54,137 bases of DNA. Origin: Ectocarpus siliculosus (lineage: Eukaryota; Sar; Phaeophyceae; Ectocarpales; Ectocarpaceae). The translations under genes were made by a program, and so were the position numbers. Shown piece after piece: positions 53,587-54,137 of the stretch (the first letter of the stretch is position 1; each line of letters starts with the position of its first letter). The stretch spans positions 2,977,144-3,031,280 of the forward strand of contig FN649755.1 of the NCBI GenBank assembly GCA_000310025.1, read 5' to 3'. The notes below the pieces were generated by a model. The model saw nothing but the letters and a program-made list of their open reading frames with translations, did not search any database and was not told the origin of the DNA.

Positions 53587-53860
53587 GTCTGTTGGCTGAT
53601 AGAGGCGGGAGAACAAATTCGAACCGATTCGTTCTCATTCGAAGGGTCTGACCGTCAGTCAGGTCTGTTCACTTTCAGAGGCGGGAGAGCAAATTCGAAC
53701 TGATTCGTTCTCATGGGAAGGGGTTCACCAATCATTCGGGCCTGTTCGTTGATAGAGGCGGGAGAACAAATTTGAACTGATTCGTTCTCATCGGGGGGGG
53801 CTCACCGTCATTCGGGTCTGTTCGTTGACACATGCTGGTAATAAATTAAAATGGATTTGT
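53571..53860 (+). repeat. NMD3: 75-77 bp minisatellite spanning the NMD3 exon 2 / intron 2 border
   Basis: GAGGCGGGAGAACAAATTCG and its relatives start at 53602, 53679 and 53755, with a diverged unit near 53830 and a further partial unit near 53985 (GGCGGGAAAAATCAATATAA). Each unit also carries GATTCGTTCTCAT and a GGGCTCACCNTCATTCAGGT-like block, the first copy of which is the coding end of exon 2 with its splice donor. Confidence 0.85.
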
Positions 53861-54045
53861 TCTCATAATATATTCAATCCGATTTGTTCCGATGCCCTCA
53901 ACCACACCTAGTTTTTGTGCCTCGTGGTTGAGTGTGAAACTAAAGTTCCCGCACTTCTTCGCCCAGGTTAGTGAAGGGCTTCGGCGGGAAAAATCAATAT
54001 AAATGATTCGTTCTCATCGTTGTGCCGCATCTGATCGTTGTGCCG

Positions 54046-54137
54046 CAAAGCAGGGGGGGGGGGGGGGACAAAGGTTCCTGGTGTCTTTACAAACCCCTCC
54101 CCCGGCGGGGATGGCCCAATCGGGTTTTTTTTTATGG
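54046..54137. other. homopolymer-rich right edge
   Basis: A run of about 15 G followed by run-smeared sequence resembles the degraded read ends at 26104-26540. The last 90 bases may be unreliable. Confidence 0.45.

Noticed and set aside
53275-53703. 142-codon plus-strand protein
   Set aside because: Only the part from 53504 to 53586 is real coding sequence (NMD3 exon 2); the rest is intron, including the polypyrimidine tract and minisatellite.

Overview
The window looks like a repeat-rich nuclear contig of a stramenopile, most likely a brown alga of the Ectocarpus type. This is an inference from gene structure and repeat style: long GT-AG introns, small exons, many LTR/LINE/tyrosine-recombinase elements, triplet repeats, and a placeholder run of 100 N. 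There are no bacterial operons, no rRNA, and no tRNA I can support. Only a small fraction is host coding sequence.

Host genes. (1) 4783-5832 (+): an intronless secreted right-handed beta-helix protein with one internal in-frame TAG. (2) 24312 down to 10180 (-): at least eight GT-AG exons, with compatible phases, of a SLAC1/TehA-family anion channel. It has very large introns and an acidic Ser/Ala-rich insertion in one loop; its 5' exons were not found. (3) 51611 onward (+): the first two coding exons of NMD3, the 60S ribosomal subunit export adaptor, continuing past the right edge.

Mobile DNA. A 7.75 kb element (32896-40645) carries a DIRS/Ngaro-type tyrosine recombinase and has the A1 ... 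B1-A2 ... B2 split direct repeat layout, but I see no reverse transcriptase in it; it carries a 13-copy hairpin minisatellite instead. A 3.15 kb Ty1/copia element (17671-20821) has 189-bp LTRs and a perfect 5-bp target duplication, has lost most of its reverse transcriptase, and has an inverted piece of its own LTR where the primer binding site should be. LINE 3' ends (43452-43912 +, 11065-11206 -) share their tail with a SINE-like repeat present at 26869-27508, 42846-43440 and 43990-44520. Two terminal-inverted-repeat families and several dispersed pairs fill much of the rest.

Layout: 1-4560 little recognisable; 4577-6130 beta-helix gene and its repeats; 6941-9140 dispersed repeats and minisatellites; 10180-24312 anion-channel gene with copia, LINE and foldback insertions in its introns; 26100-26540 a probable assembly artefact around the N run; 26869-27508 SINE-like; 27514-32880 mostly empty; 32896-40645 tyrosine-recombinase element; 40905-41570 palindrome and foldback element; 42846-44520 non-LTR cluster; 44521-51000 degenerate sequence; 51611-end NMD3.
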